In this document: positions 7,946-19,969 of the stretch, in pieces
How positions within the stretch are numbered: the stretch's first letter is position 1
Layout of the letters: the number at the start of each line of letters is the position of its first letter
NCBI GenBank assembly: GCA_030834965.1
Contig: JAUQWW010000058.1
Coordinates: forward strand, 62,001-126,000
Length of the DNA stretch: 64,000 nt
Reading direction: 5' to 3'
Source: Gallionellaceae bacterium
GTDB taxonomy: Bacteria; Pseudomonadota; Gammaproteobacteria; Burkholderiales; Gallionellaceae
Position numbers and translations under genes: made by a program
The notes under the pieces: generated by a model
The model's database searches: none
Told to the model about the DNA's origin: nothing
Seen by the model: the letters and a program-made list of their open reading frames with translations, nothing else

Positions 7946-10414
7946 ATGCTCATCTTTTCCGTTTCCTTCGCTCTCGGCGTCTGGCTGCTGCAACAGCAGG
8001 CGGCGCTGCCTGGTTTCGGATGGCCATGGCTGCTTGCGCTGCTCGCTCTTGCCGTGCTTCTACCGCGCCACGCTCTGTGGCAACGCATCCTCCGCACACT
8101 TCTGTTGAGCGCATTGGCCGCCGCGTGTGGCTTTTTCTATGCCGCCTGGATGGCACAACACCGTTTGAGCGATGAGTTACCTGCCGCATGGCAGGGCAAG
8201 GACATTCAGGTAACGGGTGTGGTGGCCGGGATGCCTAAACGGCACGAGCGCGGGTTGAGCTTTGCTTTTGATGCAGAACAGAACAGTACCGCAGGGGCAC
8301 ATGTGCCGCGCCGACTGCTGCTTTCCACCTATGAAAATGAAAAGGATGCGCCGCTGTTGCTGCACGCCGGCGAACGCTGGCAATTCACCGTACGCCTCAA
8401 GCAACCGCACGGCACGAGCAACCCCTACAACTTCGATTTCGAGGCATGGGCGCTGGAAAATAATGTGCGCGCCACGGGCTATGTGCACGGCAAAGGCGAT
8501 AACCGGCGGATTGACCCGCTGGTAGAGCGACCGTTCTACCTCATCGAGCATGTGCGCGAAACCGTGCGCGAGCGTTTCCAGAAAGTGCTTACCCTCTCCC
8601 CCAGCCCCTCTCCCGCAAGCGGGAGAGGGGTGCGCGACAGCGCGGGAGAGGGTGTCGAAAATAAATACGCCGGAGTATTGACCGCGCTGGCCATCGGCGA
8701 CCAGGGCAGCATTCCGCAAGCGCAATGGCAGGTATTCACGCGCACCGGGGTCAACCATCTGATGAGCATTTCCGGCCTGCATATCACCATGCTGGCCGGG
8801 CTTGCGTTCTGGGTCGTTTACGCACTGTGGCGGCGCAGCGTGCGGCTTGCCTTGCGCCTGCCTGCGCGCAAGGCCGCAGCCATCGCGGGACTGCTGGTGG
8901 CGCTGGCTTATGCGCTGCTGTCAGGATTTGCGGTGCCGGCACAGCGCACCGTGTACATGCTGGCGACGGTAGCCGGTGCATTGCTGCTGTCGCGCAACAT
9001 CGCACCGACCCAGATTCTGGCAGCCGCGCTGCTGGCGGTGCTGCTGCTCGATCCGTGGGCGGTGCTGTCCGCAGGATTCTGGCTGTCGTTCGGCGCGGTG
9101 GCGCTGATACTCTACGTCACCGCAAATCGCCTGGGACACGCCCGCCGGATGCAAGAGGGCAACGGCGCAGCCGTCGGGCACCCATTGGCGTCCCCGTTGC
9201 GGGGGCTGATGCAATATGGCCGCGTGCAATGGGCGATCAGCATCGGCCTGATCCCGCCGCTGCTGGCGCTGTTCCAACAGGTTTCCGTGGTGTCTCCCCT
9301 CGCCAATGCCTTCGCCATTCCGCTGGTGAGCTTCGTCGTCGTGCCGCTCACCCTGCTCGGCGCATTGCTGCCGCTGGAATGGCCGTTGTGGCTGGCGCAT
9401 CATGCAATGAGCGCATGCATGGCGGCGCTGGAATGGCTGAACAGATTGCCGGATGCCGTGTGGGTGCAGCATGCGCCGCCTGCGTGGAGCATCGTGGCCG
9501 GCATGCTGGGGGTGATCTGGATGCTGCTGCCGCGCGGCTTTCCGGCACGCTGGCTGGGTTTGATTGCCATGCTGCCGATGTTCCTTATCTTGCCCGCGAC
9601 CCCGCCGCCGGGTGCGCTACATCTGGTGATTTTCGATGTCGGGCAGGGCCTCGCAGTCGCCGCGCAAACACACAGCCGCGCCCTGCTCTATGACACCGGC
9701 CCGGATTTCAACGGGGAGGCCGACAGCGGCAATCGCATCCTGGTGCCAGCGCTGCGCGGCCTGGGCATCGGCCGGCTCGACAGCCTGATGCTCACACACG
9801 ACGACACCGACCACACCGGCGGTGCACTTTCCGTGATGCAGGCCATGCCAGTCGACAGCCTGTCTTCTTCACTGCCCGACGACAGCCCCATCCTGCAGCA
9901 GGCAAACTATCCGCAACGCTGCGCAGATGGCCAGAACTGGGATTGGGATGGCGTGCATTTCGAGGTGCTGCACCCGTCACGCGCAAGCTATGCGGAGGAC
10001 GCAATCAGCAAAAACAACCAGGGCTGTGTGCTGCACATCAGCATCGGGCAACACAGCGTATTGCTCGCCGCCGACATCGAGAAAGGCTCGGAATGGCGTT
10101 TGCTGAAACAGCATGAAGACAAGCTGCCCGCCACCTTGCTGGTGGTGCCGCACCATGGCAGCAAGACCTCTTCGGTGCAACCCTTCGTGGACGCGATTCA
10201 TCCACGCTACGCCGTATTTACCGTCGGATACCGCAACCGTTTCGGCCACCCCAAGGACGAGGTCGTCGAGCGTTATCGTGCGATGGGCAGCGAATTGCTG
10301 CGCTCGGATGAAGACGGTGCGCTTGTGCTGAAAATGGATGCGCAGAATTTCAGCATTGAGCGCTACCGCAAAACCCATGCGCGGTATTGGCAGCAGCGCG
10401 GTGCCGAAAATTAA
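7946..10414 (+). CDS. comEC: DNA internalisation competence protein ComEC/Rec2
   Basis: An 822-residue inner-membrane protein that forms the channel for single-stranded DNA entry in natural transformation. In order: N-terminal membrane segments and an OB-like DUF4131 region, the Competence domain of multiple helices (with GVNHLMSISGLHITMLAG), and a C-terminal metallo-beta-lactamase domain with LMLTHDDTDHTGG and VPHHGSKTS metal-binding motifs, thought to degrade the non-transported strand. The length is typical of Gram-negative ComEC. A palindromic element (8592-8652) inserts about 20 residues between the OB-like region and the membrane core, without a frameshift. No other competence genes lie nearby. 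It is divergent from the MmeI-like gene. Confidence 0.95.
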   Translation: MLIFSVSFALGVWLLQQQAALPGFGWPWLLALLALAVLLPRHALWQRILRTLLLSALAAACGFFYAAWMAQHRLSDELPAAWQGKDIQVTGVVAGMPKRHERGLSFAFDAEQNSTAGAHVPRRLLLSTYENEKDAPLLLHAGERWQFTVRLKQPHGTSNPYNFDFEAWALENNVRATGYVHGKGDNRRIDPLVERPFYLIEHVRETVRERFQKVLTLSPSPSPASGRGVRDSAGEGVENKYAGVLTALAIGDQGSIPQAQWQVFTRTGVNHLMSISGLHITMLAGLAFWVVYALWRRSVRLALRLPARKAAAIAGLLVALAYALLSGFAVPAQRTVYMLATVAGALLLSRNIAPTQILAAALLAVLLLDPWAVLSAGFWLSFGAVALILYVTANRLGHARRMQEGNGAAVGHPLASPLRGLMQYGRVQWAISIGLIPPLLALFQQVSVVSPLANAFAIPLVSFVVVPLTLLGALLPLEWPLWLAHHAMSACMAALEWLNRLPDAVWVQHAPPAWSIVAGMLGVIWMLLPRGFPARWLGLIAMLPMFLILPATPPPGALHLVIFDVGQGLAVAAQTHSRALLYDTGPDFNGEADSGNRILVPALRGLGIGRLDSLMLTHDDTDHTGGALSVMQAMPVDSLSSSLPDDSPILQQANYPQRCADGQNWDWDGVHFEVLHPSRASYAEDAISKNNQGCVLHISIGQHSVLLAADIEKGSEWRLLKQHEDKLPATLLVVPHHGSKTSSVQPFVDAIHPRYAVFTVGYRNRFGHPKDEVVERYRAMGSELLRSDEDGALVLKMDAQNFSIERYRKTHARYWQQRGAEN
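8592..8652. repeat. GC-rich palindromic element (CTCTCCC type) in comEC
   Basis: Core CTCTCCCCCAGCCCCTCTCC followed by CGCAAGCGGGAGAGGGG and a short third arm GCGGGAGAGGG. Apart from AA for TT at the hairpin loop it matches the core at 5081 and 35764. Here the gene is on the plus strand, so the element is read in the opposite sense to the other two, giving LSPSPSPASGRG. Confidence 0.87.
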
Positions 10415-10660
10415 GAAAAATCCTTATTTTGTTACGGCACGAATGCTTATATCACTTCAAATACAAGGATTAGCCCCTAGCACCCGTCAATATTATTCCA
10501 AGGGTTCCGCATATCAGACGGCAGGGCGCGCCAAGGCGGAGATGAAATTAACACTGGCAAAATGCTAGAATGATCCGCGTAGTCTGCTGCTTGGCATTTG
10601 CTGGGTTAATTATCCCGGCCGCCATTCTGACAAAAACGTTTTTAATAAAAAGGAAATATC

Positions 10661-11398
10661 ATGAAAGCCTCACATACAAATAAACTGGTTCTAGGCATCG
10701 CCACTTTGACAGCAGTGTCAGGTCTGGGCATGTCTACCGCCTATGCGCACATCTCGGAAAAACAGGGATACGTGACCGATACACGCGGCAACGTTATCCG
10801 AAACAGTCACAACCTGTGCGTAAGAACGGGCTACTGGACTCCGGCGATGGCGATCGCTGAATGCGATCCGAATCTGGTCAAGAAGGAGGAGCCAAAGGTC
10901 GCGACTCCCCGTCCGGCTCCCGCACCTGCTCCGGCACCCGCTCCGGCAGCGCTGGCACCCGTTGTAACTCCGCCACGTGCACCGGCTCCCGCAGTGGCGG
11001 TGGCGCCGCCGGCAAAGAAGAAGCTGACGCTCTCGGCAGATTCGCTTTTCGATTTCGATAAAGCGACCATCAAACCACAGGGCACATGGAGCCTCGACAA
11101 GTTTGTGTCTGACCTGAAGAACCTCGAATATGACGTCATTACGGTAACGGGACACGCCGACCGGATCGGCTCACCTAAGTACAACATGAAGCTCTCGGAG
11201 CGCCGCGCCGAAGCGGTCAAGGCCTATCTGGTCAAACAGGGCGGGATTGACCCCAGCAAGATCACTGCCATCGGAAAAGGCGAGACGGAGCCCGTAACTA
11301 AGCCCGGTCAATGCAGGGGCCAGAAGGTCACCAAGGAACTGGTCGCCTGCAAAGCGCCTGATCGCCGCGTGGAAGTCGAGGTCTCCGGCCTGAAATAA
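10661..11398 (+). CDS. OmpA-family peptidoglycan-binding outer-membrane protein
   Basis: A 245-residue exported protein: signal peptide to about residue 30, a short region with one Cys pair (NLCVRTGYW...AECDP), a Pro/Ala-rich linker (residues about 83-120), then an OmpA C-terminal domain. The peptidoglycan-contacting Asp and Arg are present in TGHADRIGS and MKLSERRAEAV. There is no N-terminal eight-stranded barrel, so it resembles the short OmpA/OprF-like form common in Nitrosomonadales. AAGGAA lies 8 bases before the ATG. A strong terminator follows, so it is probably a single-gene, highly expressed unit. Confidence 0.9.
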   Translation: MKASHTNKLVLGIATLTAVSGLGMSTAYAHISEKQGYVTDTRGNVIRNSHNLCVRTGYWTPAMAIAECDPNLVKKEEPKVATPRPAPAPAPAPAPAALAPVVTPPRAPAPAVAVAPPAKKKLTLSADSLFDFDKATIKPQGTWSLDKFVSDLKNLEYDVITVTGHADRIGSPKYNMKLSERRAEAVKAYLVKQGGIDPSKITAIGKGETEPVTKPGQCRGQKVTKELVACKAPDRRVEVEVSGLK

Positions 11399-11415
11399 TT
11401 CCGTTTCGCGCGCAC

Positions 11416-11446
11416 AAAAAGCCCTGCTCTTGCGGGGCTTTTTTTT
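11416..11446 (+). terminator. Rho-independent terminator after the OmpA-family gene
   Basis: AAAAAGCCCTGC pairs with GCGGGGCTTTTT around the loop TCTT, ending in eight T residues. The A run on the 5' side would let it work in both directions. Confidence 0.9.
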
Positions 11447-11511
11447 GCGGCCCGGCAACCCCGATGCCGCCTGCATTGCAGAGTTTGTATATGCCGGATC
11501 GTATGGCACGA

Positions 11512-11517
11512 TATAAT
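11512..11517 (+). promoter_or_regulatory. Possible -10 box of the parEC operon
   Basis: A perfect TATAAT lies 45 bases before the parE ATG. A matching -35 is not clear: TTGTAT (11485-11490) would need a 21-base spacer. Weak call. Confidence 0.35.
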
Positions 11518-11562
11518 TTTGTTTATTTCGCCTGAAACTGTCCGCTCGAATCTACCCAATCC

Positions 11563-13527
11563 ATGGCAAAAAACATTTACGACGAATCCAGCTTCAAAGT
11601 CCTGCGCGGCCTCGAACCGGTGCGCCAGCGCCCGGGGATGTATACCAATCTCGAATCCCCCAACCACCTGATCGCCGAAGTCATCGACAACGCCTGCGAC
11701 GAAGCGTTGGCAGGTCATGCCCGGAATATCACCGTAACCGCGCATATCGATGGCTCGGTGTCGGTGCATGACGACGGTCGCGGCATTCCGGTCGGCATCC
11801 ATGCGGAAGAAGGCGTGTCGGTGGTCGAGGTGGCATTCACCGTGCTGCATTCCGGCGGCAAGTTCGACAAGGATAGCGGCGGCGCCTACAAGTTCGCAGG
11901 CGGGTTGCATGGCGTGGGCGTGGCCGTCACCAATGCCTTGTCCAACAAGGTGGAGGTGACCGTGTATCGCGACGGCGGCGAATACTTTATCCGCTTCCTC
12001 GATGGCGTGGCGGAAGCGCCGGTCGCGCGCATCGGCGATTGCCCGAAAAAGCGCAGCGGCACCATGGTGCGGGCATGGCCCAATTCCAAGTATTTCGACA
12101 CACCCAACGTCATCCTGCCGCAGCTTGAGCGTTCGCTGCGTTCCAAAGCGGTGCTGCTGCCGGGAGTCAACGTCACGCTGCACATCGAGAAGACCAACGA
12201 GACACGTTCATGGTCCTATCCGGACGGCTTGCGCAGCTACCTGACCGAGGCGACGGCGGAACAGGAACTGGCCGTGCCGATTTTCGCGATGGAGAAATTC
12301 ATCCCCAAAGGCGGCGACAATGGCTACGCCGAAGGCGAAGGTGCGGCCTGGGCAATCGTCTGGTCTGCGGAGGGCGCGATCGTGCGCGAGTCCTACGTCA
12401 ACCTCATTCCCACCTGGTCAGGCGGCACGCACGATGCGGGGCTGCGCGATGGCGTGTTCAACGCGGTGAAGAATTTCGCGGAGCTGCATGCGCTGCTGCC
12501 CAAAGGCGTCAAGCTGGTGCCGGAAGACGTGTTCTCGCGCGCCAGTTTTGTATTGTCCGCCAAGGTGCTCGACCCGCAGTTTCAGGGGCAGACCAAGGAC
12601 AAACTGGTATCGCGCGATGCGCTGCGCCTGGTTTCGCTGATGGTCAAGGACCCGCTCGATCTGTGGCTGAACGAGCACGTCGAGTTTGGCAAGCGCATCA
12701 CCGAACTCGCCATCCAGCAGGCGCAAAGCCGGTTGCGCTCGGCGCAGAAAATCGAAAAGAAGAAAGGCTCGTCGGTCGCGGTGCTGCCGGGAAAACTCAC
12801 CGATTGCAGCTCGAACGACCCGACCCGTACCGAGCTGTTTCTGGTGGAAGGCGACTCTGCCGGCGGCTCGGCCAAGCAGGGGCGCAATAAGGAATTCCAG
12901 GCTGTGCTGCCGTTGCGCGGCAAGGTGCTCAACACCTTCGAGGTCGAGAAAGACCGCCTCTTCGCCAATAATGAGATTCACGACATCGCAGTGGCGATCG
13001 GTGTCGATCCGCACGGTCCGGACGATGAAGCCGACTTGTCCGGCATGCGCTACAACGGCATCTACATCATGGCCGATGCCGACGTGGATGGCGCGCACAT
13101 CTCCACGCTGCTGCTGACCCTGTTCTTCCGCCACTTCTACAAGGTCATCCTTGCCGGCAAGATTTATGTCGCGCAACCGCCGCTGTTCCGAGTCGACGTG
13201 CCCGCTCAGGGCAAGAAGCCCATGCGCAAGATTTATGCGCTCAACGCCGGTGAACTGGAAGGCATCGAAGACCGCCTGCGCCAGGAAAAAATCCGCGAGG
13301 GCTCATGGTCGGTATCGCGCTTCAAGGGCTTGGGCGAGATGAATGCCGAACAGCTCTGGGAAACGACGCTCAACCCGGATACGCGGCGCGCACTGCGGGT
13401 CAATGCGACAACCGCGCCGCTGGCTGATACGCTGGACAAATTCAATATGCTGATGGGCAAGCACGAGGCCTCGTCGCGCCGCGCATGGCTGGAATATCAC
13501 GGAAATGAAGTTGAGGGAGATGTTTGA
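11563..13527 (+). CDS. parE: DNA topoisomerase IV subunit B
   Basis: The ATPase subunit of topoisomerase IV, which decatenates daughter chromosomes. The 654-residue chain shows the GHKL ATPase region ([36 protein letters not shown]), the transducer domain, and the Toprim domain with [17 protein letters not shown] and [10 protein letters not shown]. The QLWETTLNP ending and 654-residue length fit ParE and not GyrB, which is longer. Its stop overlaps the region just before parC, so the two subunits are made together. No deviation from the family is seen. Confidence 0.96.
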   Translation: MAKNIYDESSFKVLRGLEPVRQRPGMYTNLESPNHLIAEVIDNACDEALAGHARNITVTAHIDGSVSVHDDGRGIPVGIHAEEGVSVVEVAFTVLHSGGKFDKDSGGAYKFAGGLHGVGVAVTNALSNKVEVTVYRDGGEYFIRFLDGVAEAPVARIGDCPKKRSGTMVRAWPNSKYFDTPNVILPQLERSLRSKAVLLPGVNVTLHIEKTNETRSWSYPDGLRSYLTEATAEQELAVPIFAMEKFIPKGGDNGYAEGEGAAWAIVWSAEGAIVRESYVNLIPTWSGGTHDAGLRDGVFNAVKNFAELHALLPKGVKLVPEDVFSRASFVLSAKVLDPQFQGQTKDKLVSRDALRLVSLMVKDPLDLWLNEHVEFGKRITELAIQQAQSRLRSAQKIEKKKGSSVAVLPGKLTDCSSNDPTRTELFLVEGDSAGGSAKQGRNKEFQAVLPLRGKVLNTFEVEKDRLFANNEIHDIAVAIGVDPHGPDDEADLSGMRYNGIYIMADADVDGAHISTLLLTLFFRHFYKVILAGKIYVAQPPLFRVDVPAQGKKPMRKIYALNAGELEGIEDRLRQEKIREGSWSVSRFKGLGEMNAEQLWETTLNPDTRRALRVNATTAPLADTLDKFNMLMGKHEASSRRAWLEYHGNEVEGDV

Positions 13528-13529
13528 CC

Positions 13530-15977
<2,448 letters not shown>

Positions 15978-16050
15978 TCGTACAGGCACGATTGTTCACC
16001 CTGGCAAGCATCGCCCCTGTTTCCCCATGATTACGTGGACCAGATAATCA

Positions 16051-17346
16051 ATGTCAGCCGCAGCCAACAAATTTCGCCAGGCCCTGGCCAGCCACCAGTC
16101 CGGCGATCTCGCCGCAGCCGAGAACCAATACCGCAAGATTCTTGCGAAGGCGCCTCTGGAAGTTTCGGTGCTCTACCATCTGGGTGTTGTATTGCACCAG
16201 CAGGCCAAGACGGCAGAGGCAAGACAGGTCCTGGCCAAGACTGTGGCGAATGCACCGGACTTTCCCGAAGCGCACTTCAGCCTGGGGGTGGTCCTGATGG
16301 AACTGGGGCGCAAAGACGAGGCAGAGTCTGCGCTGCGCAGGGTGATTTCTTTGCGCCCCCACATGCAGCAAGCGCTATTACGTCTCGGCGAACTGCTGGT
16401 GCTTCAGGAACAATACACCGAAGCGGCATCGCTGCTGCGCAAGGCGACACAGCTTCGCGACAGTGACGCAAAGGCCTGGGTTTCATTGACCGTCGCGCTC
16501 AGGCATCTCAATTTGCTTGAGGAAGCCATCGACGCGAACAACCGTGCCCTTGCGCTCAATGGCCGCGACGACAACCAGCAGGCACAAATGGCCGACCTGA
16601 TCTACCTGCTTTATCGGCACGATCCGGAATCGGCCCGCCAACACGCGCGTCGATGGATCGCTGCGTTTCCTGACAGCGCTTTTGCACAGCACATCGGTTC
16701 AGGTGTGCTCGGATTGCCGGCACCGGATCGGGCCAGCGACAGTTACGTCAAGAAGCTGTTCGATAATTTCGCCGAATCGTTTGAGGGACAGCTTGCCCGC
16801 ATTGGGTATCAGGTATCGGATATCGTAGCGACCATGACTGAATCCGTTGGCTCGAAAGGTGACCTGATAATCCTTGATGCCGGTTGTGGCACCGGCCTGG
16901 CCGCGACAAGCTTGCGGCAGAAAGCGAGCAGGCTGGTTGGCGTGGACATCTCCCCGCGCATGCTTGAAAAGGCACGGGAAAAGGGGCTGTATGACGAGCT
17001 GGTTGAAATGGAACTGGGAGACTTCCTCAAGACCCGCAAAGCCGCTTTCGACATGATTGTCGTATACGATGTATTCATCTATTTCGGGGATCTGGCATCA
17101 ATATTGGGCGACGCTGCTCATGCGCTTCTCCCCGGTGGCAGCCTGGCTTTCAGCGTTGAGTGCAGCGATGAGGGTTGCAGCTATACGCTGGGGCCTCATG
17201 GTCGCTACAGCCACGGCAAAGGCTATCTCATGGACATCATCAAGCAGTCAGGACTGCACCTGCACAAGGTGCAGGAAACGGTGTTGCGACACGAGTTCGA
17301 CAAGGCGGTAAATGCCTTTCTGATCCTGGCAACCAAGCCAGAGTAG
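16051..17346 (+). CDS. TPR-repeat protein with C-terminal SAM-dependent methyltransferase domain
   Basis: The first 230 or so residues are about five tetratricopeptide units (for example GVVLHQQAKTAEARQVLAKT and SLGVVLMELGRKDEAESALR), a protein-binding scaffold. The C-terminal 200 residues are a class I methyltransferase with motif I ILDAGCGTGLAA, acidic loop GVDISPRML and post-I DMIVVYDVFIYFGD. This pairing occurs in proteins that methylate small molecules or proteins of unknown identity; the substrate cannot be inferred. No signal peptide. It begins 73 bases after parC, on the same strand, but there is no sign of shared function. Confidence 0.87.
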   Translation: MSAAANKFRQALASHQSGDLAAAENQYRKILAKAPLEVSVLYHLGVVLHQQAKTAEARQVLAKTVANAPDFPEAHFSLGVVLMELGRKDEAESALRRVISLRPHMQQALLRLGELLVLQEQYTEAASLLRKATQLRDSDAKAWVSLTVALRHLNLLEEAIDANNRALALNGRDDNQQAQMADLIYLLYRHDPESARQHARRWIAAFPDSAFAQHIGSGVLGLPAPDRASDSYVKKLFDNFAESFEGQLARIGYQVSDIVATMTESVGSKGDLIILDAGCGTGLAATSLRQKASRLVGVDISPRMLEKAREKGLYDELVEMELGDFLKTRKAAFDMIVVYDVFIYFGDLASILGDAAHALLPGGSLAFSVECSDEGCSYTLGPHGRYSHGKGYLMDIIKQSGLHLHKVQETVLRHEFDKAVNAFLILATKPE

Positions 17347-17451
17347 CCTGCTGCACCCCATGCTTCCCGCCGGCGCGGTAATTCGAGGTGTGAGATTAGA
17401 GGCTGGCCAATTGCCGCTCATCAAAAAATATAGCCGTTCATCTCGTATGAA

Positions 17452-17480
17452 TTGACTCTATCGGTACCACCCAATAATCT
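17452..17480 (+). promoter_or_regulatory. Sigma-70-type promoter before the YjfB-like gene
   Basis: TTGACT (17452-17457), 17 bases, then TAATCT (17475-17480), placed 35 bases before the ATG at 17516. Matches are 5 of 6 and 4 of 6 to consensus. No flagellar sigma-28 pattern is seen. Confidence 0.6.
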
Positions 17481-17515
17481 GTGCTGACTGAGCAAACGTA
17501 ATAAAAGGGATGAGC

Positions 17516-17713
17516 ATGGACATCAGCATGAACACCAGCGCCGCTCTGGCGCAAAAGGCCGGTAGCGATGTTGGGATGGCAGTACTCAAAAAAGCGATGG
17601 ACATCGAGGCCCGGAGTTCGATGGCATTGATTAACGCAATCCCCCAGCCACCGCAGCAAAGTGCCGCTAACCTGCCACCGAACCTCGGGCAGAACGTCAA
17701 CGTTACCGCCTGA
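17516..17713 (+). CDS. YjfB-like putative motility protein
   Basis: A 65-residue protein, MDISMNTSAALAQKAGSD at its start, with an amphipathic helix containing VLKKAMDIEARSSMALINA and a Pro/Gln/Asn-rich tail. The spacing of the helix and the VLKKAMD core match the small YjfB-like family annotated as putative motility proteins, whose biochemical role is unknown. The ATG at 17516 is used since AAGGG then sits 6 bases away; the ATG at 17510 would abut it. No flagellar gene is in the window, so it is an orphan here. Confidence 0.7.
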   Translation: MDISMNTSAALAQKAGSDVGMAVLKKAMDIEARSSMALINAIPQPPQQSAANLPPNLGQNVNVTA

Positions 17714-17752
17714 AACTACCCCTGTGGGCAGGCAGTCCAGAAGTAACAAATT

Positions 17753-17980
17753 ATGACCATGGAACCCATGCCTAAATTTACCTCCCCCGCCGCCAAACTG
17801 TGGGCAACCATTCCCAGTCAGGACCAGAAGCAACTGCTCGCTAATGTATGGTGCGGAAAATGCCAGCGTGAGGTCACGATTACCAATTTCTCCGGGGCAG
17901 TCAGAGCAGGCGACCTGTTGCTGGTCGGTTTATGTTCGGAATGCCATGGCGATGTGGCGAGAGTAATCGAGATGACTTGA
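17753..17980 (+). CDS. Small hypothetical protein with two Cys-x-x-Cys motifs
   Basis: A 75-residue protein with WCGKCQREVTI and LCSECHGDVAR separated by about 27 residues, a typical zinc-ribbon spacing; the His in the second knuckle may also bind metal. No signal peptide or membrane segment. ATG codons at 17753, 17759 and 17768 are all possible starts; no good ribosome site decides. It follows the YjfB-like gene by 39 bases on the same strand and might share its promoter. Function unknown. Confidence 0.6.
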   Translation: MTMEPMPKFTSPAAKLWATIPSQDQKQLLANVWCGKCQREVTITNFSGAVRAGDLLLVGLCSECHGDVARVIEMT

Positions 17981-18110
17981 AGAAAGAATTGCGGGGCCGA
18001 CCTCACGGACGTCACCCGGCTTCATCAACCGCAATTACGACACAGAGCATCCCGATTGAAGAGGTTATTGTAGAAGGTGAACAGCCCATTCACTTCGCTT
18101 AAAACAGCGC

Positions 18111-18791
18111 TTACACCACTGTTCCGAACAGCGCCCCGACGCCCGCCGTCAGCGCCATGGCCAGCGCCCCCCAGAACGTCACACGCATCGCGCCTACCGT
18201 TGCGTTTGCGCCGCCAGCGCGCGCAGCCACCCCGCCCAGCAGCGCAAGAAAAGCCAGCGAAGTGACCGAAACGAATGGAATCAGGCTCGCCTCGGGAGCT
18301 ATCAATGTGACTAATAGAGGCATGGCTGCTCCAACGGCGAAGCTGGCGGCCGAATAAAATGCCGCCTGGATCGGGCGCGCTTTGAGCGTTTCGGAAATCC
18401 CGAGTTCATCGCGGGCATGTGCGCCGAGCGCGTCATGGGCCATGAGTTGATCGGCAACTTGCCTGGCAAGCGCGGGTTCCAGACCGCGGCCGACGTATAT
18501 TTCCGCCAATTCTTTGCGCTCACATTCGTAGTTTGTCTTGAGTTCCTCCCGCTCGCGCTCGATATCTGCCAGTTCGGTATCCGCCTGCGAGTGGACGGAC
18601 ACGTATTCTCCAGCCGCCATGGACATGGATCCCGCAACCAGGCCGGCAACCCCTGCGACCAATATGCTGCTGTGCGTCGCATGCGCAGCGGCAACGCCCA
18701 ATACCAGGCTCGCGGTGGAAACGATGCCATCGTTTGCACCCAATACTGCGGCCCGCAACCAGCCGGTGCGGTCAGTGCGATGTTGCTCCAT
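18111..18791 (-). CDS. VIT1/CCC1 family iron/manganese transporter
   Basis: A 226-residue membrane protein of the VIT family, which moves ferrous iron or manganese across membranes. The opening GWLRAAVLGANDGIVSTASL is the first membrane segment with its conserved Asp; SMAAGEYVSVHSQADTE is the second; an amphipathic metal-binding region rich in Glu (residues about 75-115) and three more hydrophobic segments follow. The start at 18791 gives the usual family length; an in-frame ATG at 18839 would add 16 residues. It is the last of five leftward genes starting at 22231. Confidence 0.9.
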   Translation of the reverse strand: MEQHRTDRTGWLRAAVLGANDGIVSTASLVLGVAAAHATHSSILVAGVAGLVAGSMSMAAGEYVSVHSQADTELADIEREREELKTNYECERKELAEIYVGRGLEPALARQVADQLMAHDALGAHARDELGISETLKARPIQAAFYSAASFAVGAAMPLLVTLIAPEASLIPFVSVTSLAFLALLGGVAARAGGANATVGAMRVTFWGALAMALTAGVGALFGTVV

Positions 18792-18917
18792 GGTGCATGG
18801 AAGCGTTTTTGAAGCTTTGATGAAGTGTCGCTTATGCATATGCCAAAAAAATTTTAGTGTTATGTGATCAACGGTGGTCGGCATTCAAGCACGATGGCAA
18901 TCTCTCAACAATTGTGT

Positions 18918-19928
18918 TCAATGTGAAGTGAAATCCTGTGCGTTGATGCCTTCTGCAGTAGTTTCCGGCTCGACCCGCTGCCAGCTCGCATCGGGATTGT
19001 AAGTTGTCATTTTGGAGGCAATTGTCGCAGTGTTCTTTCCAAGATTCTTTTCATGCACGACGCCATCCTGGTTAACCATGAAGCTCATGACGCCCGAGGC
19101 ACCATAACGCGCCGGGTATGCGATCACTGCAAACCCGCCTATCATTCTGCCCTTGACGATATAGTCGTGCGCACCGCCCGGTGCGTCCTTGCCTTGCGAG
19201 GTGAGCATCCTGTAGTAGTAGCCATGATAGGGGGCGAGCGGTTTGGAGCCGGCGCCCACATAACCTTCGCTGGCTGCAGTCGCAAGCAGCGGACCAAGCG
19301 GGCTCAGGCGCTCATCCGACTTTGTTTCCCAATAGAGCCCATCGCGCTTGCCCGCTGTGCTCACCAATCTGGGTGCATATTCAGGAACACCTTTGGTATC
19401 TATGCATTGCGCTGCATAGTCGCGCTGGGCGTCGACAATCGCAAGGCAAACCTGGATCGCTGCCATCTCATTGCGGCCGATGCGGCGGCCAAGAATCTCT
19501 TTTTCGCCCTGCCGGGTGTCAAAACCCCAGCCAAGCTTTGACTTCACCAGCGGGATCGGGAGCGGCCACTCATCCTTGCCGACAACGAGCGTTGCACGGG
19601 TATCATTTTCGCGCACGATCTTGCTGGCCTCGTCATAAGCTTGCAAAAATCCATTGCGGCCGCGCTCATCGGCCACTGCATCGCCGGAACTGATCAACTT
19701 GCCTGCCTGGTAACCGAGAATCGCACGCAACATCGGCTCGTTGTTCAGCCTGGCCGCTTCAGCCAGTGCAGTGACCCCGGCCTCCGGTGAGGCAAAATTC
19801 ATTTTTTCCGCAGCTGCCGCAAATGACAGCGGGTGCACGACCAGCATCAAAAATGCACCGAACGTACAACCCAGTACTTTCTTCCAGCAACACACACACC
19901 AAATTGTCTTCGCAGGAATACTGTGCAT
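18918..19928 (-). CDS. DUF2950 family exported protein
   Basis: A 336-residue protein with a signal peptide (long hydrophobic stretch around FGAFLMLVVHPLSFA) and the DUF2950 pattern beginning FASPEAGVTALAEAARLNN, then the YYRMLTSQGKDAPGGA block and a C-terminal PARYGASGVMSFMVNQDG. The start at 19928 is chosen since GAGG lies 5 bases upstream; starts at 19949 or 19973 lack a ribosome site. DUF2950 and DUF3300 genes are commonly neighbours, as here, but neither has a known function. Confidence 0.9.
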   Translation of the reverse strand: MHSIPAKTIWCVCCWKKVLGCTFGAFLMLVVHPLSFAAAAEKMNFASPEAGVTALAEAARLNNEPMLRAILGYQAGKLISSGDAVADERGRNGFLQAYDEASKIVRENDTRATLVVGKDEWPLPIPLVKSKLGWGFDTRQGEKEILGRRIGRNEMAAIQVCLAIVDAQRDYAAQCIDTKGVPEYAPRLVSTAGKRDGLYWETKSDERLSPLGPLLATAASEGYVGAGSKPLAPYHGYYYRMLTSQGKDAPGGAHDYIVKGRMIGGFAVIAYPARYGASGVMSFMVNQDGVVHEKNLGKNTATIASKMTTYNPDASWQRVEPETTAEGINAQDFTSH

Positions 19929-19969
19929 GTTTTCCTCGACGCAATTCATTTTTTTAAAAATGAAGGCGA

